A DNA stretch of 64,000 nt from Ancylostoma caninum (Eukaryota > Nematoda > Chromadorea > Rhabditida > Ancylostomatidae): NCBI GenBank assembly GCA_037903475.1, contig JBAJFG010000019.1, positions 7,129,001-7,193,000 of the forward strand. The letters run 5' to 3'. A program made the position numbers and the translations under genes. This document shows, in pieces, positions 11,720 to 23,209 of this stretch (positions are counted from its first letter, which is position 1; each line of letters begins with the position of its first letter). Below the pieces are notes generated by a model. The model had not been told where the DNA came from and searched no databases. It saw only the letters and a program-made list of their open reading frames with translations.

Positions 11720-13312
11720 TAATGCTGGGCCTTCCAATGGGTGTAACTAGGCCCCAGCAAGAGCTTTTCGTGAGGTGAAAATCGGAACTAAGCCCCCTTT
11801 GAGAATAGAAAATTCACGAAGTCCCCTTTGAATATTTGTACAGAGGGGACTACCTAGAAAACAATTTCCTAGCCATCAAAAGGCGTTTTTTCTCTTGATC
11901 TAATAGTCGTGTTGCCCTAAAGTTGAAAGAACTGAAGGGCAGCATGGATTCAAGAACGATTGGAAAAACCAGCAGTAATACCAAACGCTTTTCTCCCACT
12001 TCTGCACTCAAAAGCAATATACATTGTGTGCCATACAAGTCAAAAACAGCTGAAGAACCTCCGAGTGCAATTACTTCATCAGTGTCCTATCTTTTGCCAA
12101 ATCATGTAATACTCTAGTATTTGTTATTCACAGCACTTTCCAGCCTAAATAGCGAGATCGCCATTCAAAGTACGAGCCATTTTCCTGCAGACCACCTTTC
12201 GTTCTCGCTCCATAAAGGCATTGCTTTTCTTGGGACCAACGAAAACCCCAATTTCTCCCTTGCGAAGCTCCTTCTGCTTTTTGCCTTCTTTATGAAGCCC
12301 AGCTTGCCCTCGGGGCATTGGTGCTGGAGCCTTGAGGTAACTGTGTCAGATGTCACAGTGAAGAAAAGCGTGCGTGCTTGAGAGTAATCCTTGGTGCACA
12401 CCCAGTGTTGCATCAGGGTTCGATGTTGCTCTACGTGAAGCAACACTCTCGCTGTTGCTACGGTACATGTTTTGGGCTGCCTTTTATTATATACTCTGTA
12501 AGACCACGTTCTCTTAACAATCCTAAGAACAAGAACAATACGTATTTTTATAAGCTTTTTTAAAAGCTAAAAATGCGATGTTGCACGATATTGTTATCGC
12601 TGTACTTTCGCATCAGTTGACAGGCAATAAAGATGATATCAATTGTCAGTCGCTCGAACACAATAACGAACTGGACTTTTGAACCTTTTTTTGTGAAGAA
12701 AGTGCTAGAAATCTCGAGATCAAGTGCTCTAGTCAATTGAAAACCGTACTTTTCATTGAAAGATTTCATTTGATTGAAGCAATTAAGGCATGCTTGCTTA
12801 TGATAAACACGGTTTTTAAATCACTAGTTCTTTATCAGCAGTGTTCGAATCCATGCAAGACCTATGCAGAACCCATGCATGAGACTGGGAAAATCGTGGA
12901 GCTTTCGAGAGTTCTGCATCAAATTTGCGTGGATTTACAATTGCTGGGACAGAACTATCTAAGAAATTGCACGAGCACGTGTGTCTTAATCGGTGGGATT
13001 TGCATCTTTCACTCTCTTCCATAACACGTTTCTTAGGTTTTCTTTTTTTTAGTACGATGGCGGGTACCACATGGTAGTCTATGAATAAAAAACCACCTGT
13101 TCACCTTAAATTTTCTGCCACACTAAAAAAGTAAGTACCTGGATAAGGCAAGTCGAGCAAGATATAGAGACGTTACTATGCACTAATCAGAAACTCGGAT
13201 GTAAGCCTATTTCGCCTCTTCTCCCTAGACAAGCATAAGTCTAGAATTGTCTCAAACCACTCTCGAGGTTCGTCGGGAGGGTAGAAATGCTAGGTTACTA
13301 TAGAAAATAGAG
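11720..13312. other. Intergenic, no recognisable gene
   Basis: Only short frames; none has a domain or matching splice phases. Confidence 0.4.
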
Positions 13313-13320
13313 GTGTGTAT

Positions 13321-14241
13321 CAGGGATGAGTGGATTATCCGTGTCCGATTATCCATCTTGCCGTTATCCGTAGGTCTTGGTCGATTCTGACTGTGTGGAT
13401 AGGGCCAAAAATAGTAGCTTCATTTCGGACATTTTCAACAGAGTAGAGCCTTCATCTCAAGAAGTATTACTCGATCTAGCGCGTTTCACTTCATCAGTGG
13501 TTTAGAATCTCGTTGCAGGGCAGAAGGTGATACAGACTTGTACCCGGTACCTGGTGAGCGGTGCCTCGCCAGGCTCTGAGCGGTGCCTCGCAAGGCTCAT
13601 ATCGGCTATTCATTGAACCCTCCCGTTTCTACCAATTTTTTAATCTATTCGTCAAATAGCGTTTGAGAGTCAATACTACGATAACTGTCAGACAATACTA
13701 GAAGGTTTACCAGAACTCCACAAAAGATGTATGAAGCAATGCTTCAGTCCTCTTCAGCTCCCCTTCCCCCTCCCCTCCCCTTCCTACCTCAGCCCACCCC
13801 AAAACAAAGCCTTGGACCTTACGTTTGTACCGAAGAAGACATGGGCACGTATCATTCCAAGCAACTGGTTTGCCAATTAAATTAACAAATATTCAAATGT
13901 CACTGGAAAATGTTGTGTTTATTGCAAACTCTAACTACCATCTCTTCATAACAAGACCATGCTCGGCGTCATGCTCAGAATGGCGAATTTTGGTGATTAA
14001 CAGGACGGAAAATTTGTGCTGATTCTTCCCCACAGTACACGATATTAATAATGATCGATAATGTACACTATTAATAATGATCGATAATGTTATGATATTT
14101 TCACTTTTATCATTTTTAATATGGTAGAAGGTGGTGACTTTTAGCATCTGAATCATTTATCCGTCATCCGGTCATTTTTGGCCTTTTCGTTATCCGTACC
14201 GCTATCCGGGTCGTGTGAAATCTTGTGTTCGCTCATCCCTG
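13321..14241. mobile_element. hAT-like non-autonomous DNA transposon
   Basis: The ends are CAGGGATGAG (13321) and its complement CTCATCCCTG (ending 14241). Flanking 8-mers GTGTGTAT (13313-13320) and GCGTGTAA (14242-14249) match at 6 of 8 positions, a decayed 8-bp target duplication. Just inside both ends are several TTATCCG/CGGATA repeats (about 13335-13372 left, 14160-14210 right), placed like subterminal transposase-binding repeats of hAT elements. CAGGG-type termini, 8-bp duplication and subterminal repeats fit hAT. No transposase frame is present in the 921 bp. Confidence 0.65.
14043..14092. repeat. Tandem duplication, ~25-bp unit, inside the hAT-like element
   Basis: TATTAATAATGATCGATAAT is present twice in direct tandem, each followed by GT. 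Confidence 0.7.
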
Positions 14242-14249
14242 GCGTGTAA

Positions 14250-15229
14250 ATGACTAAGGAGAAGAGCGGAGTTGGCAGGAAGTGAGGTAGATCAGTGGAA
14301 GTAGGGAAGATAAGCAGTTGGAAGATAAGAGAAGAAAATTCATTTGAAACTAAAAGTACTAACTGAAACCACTGAAAATGAGGACATGCCACTCAGACAA
14401 CAGTCTACTAATTGGTCTACTAATTGCCAGAATGCTCTTCTAGCAGTAGCGGACGTAGTGTAGAAGGGGGGAGGGAGCGAATTTTTGAAATTGCCTTACA
14501 GAAGGAATAAAAACCTTGTATTAGTTTATTTTTAATTATTTATCTGTGTTATTATTTGTTAAAATTTTTTTATCACTTATTGACTATTAAGGATAACATT
14601 TTTGTTATTAATTTTATCTTCCACCTGAGTCCCCAAAACGGCGGAGACCTCGATTTTTTTTCCACGCCCTCCCCCTCCCTTCCGGGCATTTTCTGCGTCC
14701 GTCGCTGTCTTCTAGATATGTTTATCCATGTATTCATGTAATTGTTGTTACGTCACGGAAACGTGCCGTAATCTATAATGGGAACAAAAGCCAAGAAAAC
14801 CGTGACTTGATCAAAATACAAAACAAAGAAAAAGAAACAATGTCGTTCGGAAGTCGACGTTCCTGTGAATAACTTTAAACTGTCCAGGCGTTGTCTAGAT
14901 TCCATGCCAGTCGTCCTTTTACAAAAAATCAGGTGCAAATCATTACGGAAAGAGAAAATTGACAGATTGCTACCATGACACAGGAAACAAATTAGGGAAG
15001 ATAAGTTCTCCTTCATAAAATGTGTTGAGCTGCGGGTTGGGTTCGAGTAGTGCTTGATTGCTGATCTCTTTCTTGGATGATGATGGAAAGCAATCTGCGC
15101 TCTCGTTGACGCAGATAGGAGGTATTTCTTAAGGTCGAGACCTTAACGATACAAACAACAAAAAGAACGCAATATGTATGCTCAAGTATATGTATATGAA
15201 TATGTAAGTAAGCGGATTTTTGTGCTCGG
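14250..15229. other. Intergenic, no recognisable gene
   Basis: Includes an AT-rich stretch around 14510-14610. No gene signal seen. Confidence 0.4.
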
Positions 15230-15540
15230 GTGCATCACTGGGATTAGTCATGGTAAAAGTGTTGATACGCTCCAATTTAGTCTACATCTAGTACCCATCA
15301 AGATTTTTCCCTGAAGGTGGCTCTTTACAAAGCTGTTACCTGTGGGTAACCATATGAGAGTAACCATTCACATGGTAACCTCATCCGTAGTTGGAATACA
15401 TCATTAGATTACCCAGGCTAACCATGTTGGTGCCCGTTTAAATGGTGGATAAGTTTGCGTAGTGTTACCACTTTACCCTGGGTAATCTTAACGATGCATG
15501 CGGTTCCATATGGTAACCATATGAAGCATAGTGCACGAGA
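15230..15540. repeat. Palindromic GATTACCC/GGGTAATC repeat cluster
   Basis: The clearest unit is about 15398-15503: left arm CATCATTAGATTACCCAGG, right arm CCCTGGGTAATCTTAACGAT, complementary apart from a few bases, separated by about 55 bp. A partial left arm with ATCACTGGGATTAGTCATGG stands at about 15233. The flanks carry more TGGTAACC/GGTTACCA pieces. Confidence 0.75.
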
Positions 15541-15719
15541 CTGCAAATCGTTCCAGGCATCCGGGATGAAGAGGATAGTAGGAGGTTGTTACGCAGTCAG
15601 CGGAAATGCGCCTCATCAAAAAGTTTTTGCGATTCTAGGTTGAATCCGTGGCGCATCTCGAAAGAAGAAAATGGATAATTTGAGAAAAAAATTTCGTTGT
15701 ATGTACATCACAACCCTAG

Positions 15720-16150
15720 CGCCAGATGCATAAGTGAGATTAACTTTAGTAAACGTGTTGACACAACAAAAAGTTGACCCTTGGCACCTACCAAATGTTA
15801 ACCCACACGTGGCGTTCCCCACACTCAGTCGCTACCCATAAGTGTGAGATTATCCATCATTCCAGAGAAGCGGGCGAGCCCTGCTTTCTTGATCGTTCCT
15901 GGGCACAAGTGGGGTGATTCACAGGTATCGAATCATGGATGAACCTCCTTGAACGAGCCGCCGAGTTAAAATAAAATAATAATAAAATAATGTAAGCTGT
16001 GCTAATCGGACGGTTTGAACCATTAGGATTACCCAGGGTAAACATGGTTATGCCCTCGTCTTTGGATGATTTTAGGGATTTCCATAGGTAATTTTAGGGA
16101 TTTTACCACGATTATACTCGGCAAACTTAATGATACATGCCGGCCCTGCG
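15720..16150. repeat. Palindromic GATTACCC/GGGTAATC repeat cluster
   Basis: Left-arm copies lie at about 15726 (GTGAGATTAAC... then GTAAACGTGTTGAC) and about 16021 (TTAGGATTACCCAGGGTAAA). Decayed right-arm sequence (ACTTAATGATACATGC) lies at about 16125. Confidence 0.65.
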
Positions 16151-16214
16151 TGCTTAATCTATCCCTCAGAACGCATTTTTATAATCGAACATGTGGATTT
16201 CGAAGTACATGCGG

Positions 16215-16830
16215 TCATACTTTGATATCTCTGTACAACGGACGGAAATTCACTTTTGAATGAACTTGCGGTCTACCTTTTGACGCACAGATGACGTGCA
16301 TATAGTTCGTTCTTTCTGCCGCCGCTGCATCTATCACGACGATGTTTTCGATGGGTGTCAACTGTGCATTCCTAGCATTCCAAAGCCTGCCTACCCACCA
16401 AGCGGATAGAGGCGGAGCCGAGCTGCAGTCTTCCGCCGCAGAGCCGAAGCTAAGCTCGCCGCAGGTCATTCCGCTGTCCGGCTTCGGAAACCCAGCCACT
16501 TCTCTTAGCGTTTTCTTCACTTCCTCTATATTTTCGTTAGTTTTCTATTTGTGCTAGTTGTCTTGAAGCTTTTCAGACATCCAGCATTGAGTACGAGCAC
16601 CTTGCACTTTATCCCGTATTGCAGAATCTAATAGCTTCTGTGAGCTGTCCTTGAATAACTTCGTTGGACCTCAATTCAGCCAGTTCCTCTTTGTTCCACT
16701 TGTCCGAACATTGACTGGCTGGTTGTGCATCGTTGAGCAGACCCAAATCCAATAAGTCCTCGATCCTGACCTGTATTTGTTTTAGGTATTGTCCCCAGGT
16801 GTTTTGCCGCAGAACTGCTCTCATATCCGA
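16215..16830 (-). pseudogene. Unrecognised minus-strand open frames, possibly a broken gene
   Basis: Two minus-strand frames (16609-16824 and 16215-16520) share a stretch of higher GC. Around 16610-16650 the apparent coding sense seems to pass from one frame to another. No domain is recognised; a decayed retroelement or a lost gene are both possible. Confidence 0.2.
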
Positions 16831-16927
16831 ATTTTCCTTACAAGCAAGTCTTGGTCTTCATTTTCTTTCTTTACCTGGCACTGACTCAGTTATAACTCGA
16901 ACGTTCGGCTTCTGTTCCTCAGGTGTG

Positions 16928-16971
16928 TTTCCTGAACTCTGCAAAACATTTCCTGAACTCTGCAAAACAAT
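16928..16971. repeat. Perfect 21-bp tandem duplication
   Basis: TTCCTGAACTCTGCAAAACA occurs twice back to back. Confidence 0.8.
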
Positions 16972-17039
16972 CAGTGTGACCTATGGATCATTTCAAGCCT
17001 TTTCTGTCACAACAGATTTTTGAGAGGAACAGTTTGCAG

Positions 17040-19640
17040 AGAGCGGAAATCATTAGATATGGTTGAGCTGATTTCCATAAAGTAACTAGCTCTACATTTT
17101 CTACTCCATTCCACCATAGCTTATGTACAATTTCCACGAACTCTCACAAGACTTGTTCTAGCTCGATGCATTACCATCAAGCCATTTTTCCGCTCATTTT
17201 ATTACTCGAATAACGCTTGGTTAGCTTCTTTCCATAGAAGCTTGTCCCAACTTCAATGGAAAAAAAGGGGATGAAAATAAAAAGCTTGATAATTATGCGT
17301 CAAACTGATGGAAATTTCCTGCTGCGGAAATTTAAAAAAAAAAGATAATTTTTTAGTTTTTAGTTGAGATACTGAGCAGAAATACTGCAGATTTGCCTAT
17401 GCATGAAACGAAAGGAGGCTTTCTTGAGCAAATAATTGCATACTTGTCATTAGGGACAATCTTACAGATAAATGGACTTCTTTTTTGGATGATTGCCCAT
17501 CAATATTGTCCACATGGTCACATAATACCTAAGCCAATGAAGTGAACCTATTATTTTAGAACCAAGGATCTCATCTATACTGCCTCATTTATTTGATTTA
17601 TTGTATTTACTTAATAATTGACCATTACGAAATTAGCCACATACAACCATCTGAGATAAATCAATAAAAGGATAAAGAAGAAAAGTAATTAGATTATTCT
17701 TCGCAGAGAATCTGATTGTGTGTTATGTAGAAAATTATGTATTTCTCCTTTGGCTCCCGTTTTTTCTTCTTCCTTTAAATAATCCTCTTCACCATCTCCT
17801 TTCTTTCTTATTGTTTTTTTTTCTCCTAGGCTAAATTTATCGTAAGAATTTTGATTCTTCCATGAATTTGGCACCAGCAGCTGATGTGGTGTTTGAACAC
17901 GATTCCTAAGGAGGTGTGAAGAATCGAGTTTCGCACCTCAGTAAGCATACAGCCTGCCACTGCCGTGTCTACGTAGTTTTTCTTCTTTCATTATCTACTC
18001 AACGACTTCTTGCTACTCCGTTTTCCGAGAAATCGCCCGACATTGCGATATTTTCTCTGGCTGGTGCGATGATCATCCCCTCGATTCCTTTTGTATCCTG
18101 AATGATTAATGGTACCTAATTGTTATTGCTTGAAATGACAATAACAGTGTGACGAGTTACATCTCGTTGCTATGAAAAGTATTAGTTTTATATCCTCCAG
18201 AGGTTTATGACGTGGGCGAATACGTTTGTTATGACTGACAGTTGAGTCGTATAGAATCAGGCAGTACTCGGGGAAAAAGTAAGAATTTTACGCAAGGAAC
18301 TTCTAAGGACAACTCGTCCCAAGGGGGGGGGAGGCGAAAATTCTTCGTTTTTGAGCTCTCATGTTCTTCTTTCTTTGAACCTGGGCATGTCATTGCGTTG
18401 CTGGTACTGTTTAGTCTTCGTTTTTGCTTATTTATAGCAGCCAACATTCAAAAATATCATGTTTTCTAGCCAACGGAACATCTGGTCAATGAGGATGTTT
18501 CTCATACCGCAGCTGCAAGATATTTACCTATCCCTCTTACATCAATCCTGTCAAGTTTGAGTTTGAAAGTCGGTATGTACTGAAGGTAAGAGAAGCCCTA
18601 GGTGACTCTGAAAAATAGTTAGGTAACAAGAGCCGGTGTCGTAAGGTGAAAAAAAGGAAGTGGACGCCGGTGCGGGTACGCTAGGGATTTTTTGAGCTGC
18701 ACTCTCTTTTTTTGCACTGCAGCCGCATCGCAGTAGGCTGGCAATCAAGATAAATTGACTGAGAAGAATGAAAAAAATGACTCACTCAAGCTCTGTCTAA
18801 GGCTTCAGAAATTGAAAGCAATTGGCTACTACTCGGCTAAGCAGAGATTCGGTAGTGCATGTTCTAGTAATAAATATTAAATTTCGAAGAAAAACTAGCA
18901 AATAATAATATTTGTCAACTAGTTCTATTTTGTTGCATTTATCTTACTGTAAGTGACCCTATTTATATATAGCAGGCATTTCACTTATGAGCAACTACGT
19001 TTTCCGCAGAACTCGTGCAATAATTATACTTTATGCTTTGCTGGCCTTTCGCTACCATTTCCAAGAGCCATGAGTGATTATTTTCGAAGAACGTGTACTT
19101 TTTATAAATGCTATGGAGTTGCTGAATGCAGGGAGCTATTAGAGCTGACGAAGCTCTGAATGCCACATCTATCATTTTCTAGAAATCTTTGTTACTGCAT
19201 GCTGTCATATGTTCCTGAAAATTCCCCTTAGCAAGCATGTCCTATGGGGGGAAGGTCGGAAAAATTCGAAAAAAAAAAGAAAAAATCGGCATTTCTTTTA
19301 AAAAATGCAATGGCCCGTAGCGTTCTGCAAAATAATTTGGGAAAAAAGTTTGAAAGATTATGAGAAAGACGTAGGTTTTGTGGAAGTCCATGTGTAGGTG
19401 CTGCTGCCACTGCGAAAAGTAGAAAGTGAAAAAAAGAAAAAGATGTATACCTGAAAATCAGTAGACGGTTTTGGACCCTTATCATTGTCCCTTATCACGC
19501 CTGTTCTCTATTCGATACCACCCATTATCCGGCCCCTGCGTATTGGATGGGTTCTACCACGCTTGCCTACCACGCTGTGCCAATAACACAAATAACAAGG
19601 ACGCAAACGAAATAAACTATTCACTACCCAACGCCACGAA
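17040..19640. other. Intergenic, AT-rich, no recognisable gene
   Basis: Short frames only. Contains a run of nine G at about 18325. Confidence 0.4.
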
Positions 19641-19867
19641 GGTTTGGTACATTGGGTGGTAAAGTGGGTAGGCATCACTAGCAGTCCACCAATCTGACGT
19701 AGAGAAGAGTTGATCCGAAACGGTCAGGAGCCGTTGCTTTGAATGCACCAATCGCGCAACTGTAGCACCGCCCCTTTACCAGCATAATGGACCACACTAC
19801 TGGTAGAACCTTCTTCACCCATTTCGTAATATTTTTAAAGTTTGCCTCGGATTTGCTGGGGACTCCA

Positions 19868-19967
19868 TGCATTATTGATATTGCCCGGGTGAACGTGTTA
19901 ACGCCACGCAAATTTACCCATACTTAACAAGGTCAACACGTTTACCTTAGGTAATCCCGATCATGCA
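19868..19967. repeat. Palindromic GATTACCC/GGGTAATC unit, well preserved
   Basis: Left arm TGCATTATTGATATTGCCCG continuing GGTGAACGTGTTAACG; right arm CAACACGTTTACCTTAGGTA continuing ATCCCGATCATGCAC. The arms are complementary over about 38 bases with a few mismatches. The spacer carries AAATTTACCCAT, shared with other copies. Confidence 0.8.
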
Positions 19968-19979
19968 CATAGCCCTTGA

Positions 19980-22900
19980 TCATCCACACTATTCATCTAC
20001 TGCTTCATAACTGGACAATTACGTGGAACAGTAACAAATGATAGCATATAAAAGAACTGAGGAGTTATTGGGGCTGTACCAGGAAAAAGGGGCGTGGCCG
20101 AGCTCTGCGATTAGCCAGTTCGTCGGACTGACCAATAGAAGTGCTCATTCGCTATGCCTTCTTCGAGAGTAATGGTCCACTTTCATTGTCCTGCGCTGGG
20201 AAAAGGTGGCATAAAACTAGAAGCGATTGATTCCTGAAATCTAAAAATCCTACGAAATGTTTTAGACTTTATTGATATCCTGCTGCTTTTAGCCTCATAG
20301 TGACAGTTTATTCTTTGTTTCTTTTGCAATTTCTTGTGATACAGTCATTAGAACAACCTTAGGATGTGGGAGATAGGATAATAATTGCGCCTTTAAGAGG
20401 GTCCAGTAGTTTTAAATCAATGAACCCTAATAGCCACATGCATAACATATAATTGCTGTCAGCTTTTTTTTTCTATAATAAACGTTTGCTGTCAGTTTTT
20501 TCTATAATAAACGTTTTGAATTTTACCAATTTTTTTCGGCTTTTGAATCTTACTCTCTGTAGGAAGTCAAATAGCTAGTTTCTTCTCTGGAAATCCTTTC
20601 GGCGCCTATCTCAATCTTTTTCGAGGACTACTGAGAATTGGCAAGGGCAGTTCCCTTCAGGGCTAGTTTTTCGCGCGCTTCTATTTAACCAATCGTCACG
20701 TCTTTTCTGGATAGCTATAGCTACGTCGATTCTCCTTCTCTGCAGTTGTTTTCTATCTCCTTCAGAATCCCCATACTTCATCAGACCACCGCTCCCTATT
20801 TTTTAGGGATCTGCTCTAAATCGCCAGTTGTTCATCAAGATCCCAGCATGCGGCAGCAAATATTTCACATGTTGGAACGGGGGGCCGTTTCGCAACTACG
20901 AGTGACGCTGGTGCAATGCATCACCTCCGCGGCTCGTAGAAGACCACGGGCCCGCGCGCGATTCGATCTACAACACCGCTCAAGCGCGCGATGTTTACTT
21001 GCGCGGGAATCAGTGTCCGCGGCCTTAAAATATGCATTTATGCTAAGACACGCCGTTCATTACTCGCATGGGTGTTCTACGAAACTCCACTACAAAGCGC
21101 TCCGCCAGCGAAAACAACGGCACTGGTGTGCGGGCCGCCCGAACACGCAAAGGACAATGGGTACTTGCCAAAGTGCTAAACGCTTCGTTCTTTAGCACTT
21201 TAAGCTGCTCCGCGGCGATTTTGGCGCTATTTTTGATGATGAAAACGGGCGATAAGGGAGAGGCTGTATAGTGCCGTTCGACTTTGGTCTAGCCAACAAC
21301 GGATTTTCATGCTCCATGAAATATTTGGATCAATGACGACATGTCACGAGATTCCACACGCACACGCTGCCCCATTAAAATGCCGTTGAGAAAATGCGCC
21401 GATGAGATGTAAAGTGTTTTTTCCCTCTTTGGATTGGAGGAAGCGGAAACTGCTTATGTTCCCGTCGTTCTGGAAAAAGCGGCGATACGGAGAAACGGGT
21501 AAATAACTCCATCACTACAACTGAGTACCTTAGTTACCGTAGTTACCATTAAAGTTGTTCCAGTATACCTTTAAAAACTCCTTAATGAGTCATGCCTCAG
21601 CGAAACCGAACAATACATAAGCTTAACATTATTACGTTGCCTTGTTTTTGTAAGATATTCTTATTTCATTCGCTCTGCTATATCTAAGTGCATATTACAC
21701 CTATTATTTCGCTAGTACATAAGTATGTACATACCTATTGCTGAGCTCCTATTCATACTCATTCATTATTCATAATCATATTTCGTCCACATCCAGATTT
21801 TATTGTCATATTTCTCTATTCAAGCATATTGTTTAGCACCTCATGCATTTAAAACCTCAGATTTGCCAAAATAATGAGAAAATGAAGAGAACTCCATTTT
21901 AGCTAGTGGGTTTCCGGGAACACATCCCATAAAAAAGGGTCTTTGAAGCTTTTCCGAGTATATTGAAACGCACTACTCCTAGAAAGCTGATAAAAACCCT
22001 GAATTGACATTCCCTGATAAAAAATTCTTCTTCTGACAGCGTCCAGGAAGCGTCTCGAATACGCTTGAATGGTGACCGACGCGAAAATTTGCAAAAAGAG
22101 TGACACGTTTAGCTCTCTTGGGTTTTGAATGAAATTTGTTAAAGCAACATAGGTTTTTAGAATTGTCGTCTCGTTGCATAGTCGGATCCTTGTTGAAGGC
22201 GCAGAATTTTGAGGAGCTATTATTGTAGTAGGCTTTCATTATTCAGGAGCACTTACTGTTCAGTTGTGTTTTATGAAAATTCCTTCACGTTAAAGATTTC
22301 TCCATTTCTTGTGGAAATTTTGAAATTGGGCATTCTTGACTAATTTTTCCATATTTACTTTACATACATGCCTCTAGATATCGAGTTTTAGGAGCTCCTA
22401 TCAAAAAGATCAGCAGCTAAGGTAATGCTGAACAATACCTACTTTCAAATCCAACTCTTCAAAGAATGTTTCCGTTTTCTGTCTATCTATTTATCTGTTT
22501 ATTTATTCTCTTAATAGTAACTCCACCTACATGTTCTTCCAATGCTGCCTCTGTTTTTTTTTCAAATTACGTTGTATTTTTTCCTCGATGTTTGGAGTTG
22601 AGCGCTTCTTCTGATTTTTTAAGAGCTCCTCCCTCTAGTCCTCGGGCACTAGACGGAAAGATGTAGTTACATCTTTGCAGTAAATAAGCAAGTGAACAAA
22701 TAAATACATAGGGTTTTTCGCAAACTGTATGCCATTTCCTGATTATTTTTCGAATTTTCTTCATTTGAGCTCTACAAAGTCTTAAGGAAATTATTCCTTT
22801 TTCAAAAATTCATAATTAGTAGCGGGCGCAGGTCTTTCCGTTCAGTGCACCATTGTAATTGCATTATGTTTTATAGTTGGGGCCGAATTGTCTAATAAGT

Positions 22901-23110
22901 GATCACTGATTCACTCGGAATTCAAAAATCCGATTTCGAATAAGTCTATAGTTCGGATGTTTGAAAACGAGGGAGCAATATATTTCATCAGAAATAATAA
23001 GGAAGCATTCAGGTCTACCTCTTCATCTCTTTTTTTTTTGAATATTTGAATTCTTCGGATCTAGTCGTGGACAAAAACTGAATAAATTGAATTAATCGAT
23101 TTTTATTCGG
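19980..23110. other. Intergenic, no confident gene
   Basis: A GC-rich island at 20890-21200 carries a 149-codon plus-strand frame (20746-21195) rich in Arg and Ala with no recognised domain; the neighbouring frames are open too, so I do not call a gene. The rest is AT-rich. Confidence 0.35.
20456..20519. repeat. Imperfect ~30-bp tandem duplication
   Basis: GCTGTCAG, a T-run and CTATAATAAACGTTT occur twice in a row; the copies differ in T-run length. Confidence 0.7.
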
Positions 23111-23142
23111 TCCTAAGTATATCGTCGGTATGGGTCTTAGAT

Positions 23143-23193
23143 CGTCCCAAGGTATGCAAAGCAGTATTGCTCTGCTTCGTATACCTTAGGACG
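23143..23193. repeat. 22-bp-arm hairpin, short loop
   Basis: CGTCCCAAGGTATGCAAAGC and its 3' partner pair over 22 positions with two mismatches and one G-U pair around a loop of about seven bases. It could be a small foldback DNA element or a structured RNA. The loop is short for an ordinary pre-miRNA. Confidence 0.6.
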
Positions 23194-23209
23194 ACCCCAC
23201 GACGCCTTG

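Noticed and set aside
20746..21195. 149-codon plus-strand frame in a GC-rich block
   Set aside because: Overlapping frames are also open, the peptide is Arg/Ala-biased, and no domain or splice partner was found.
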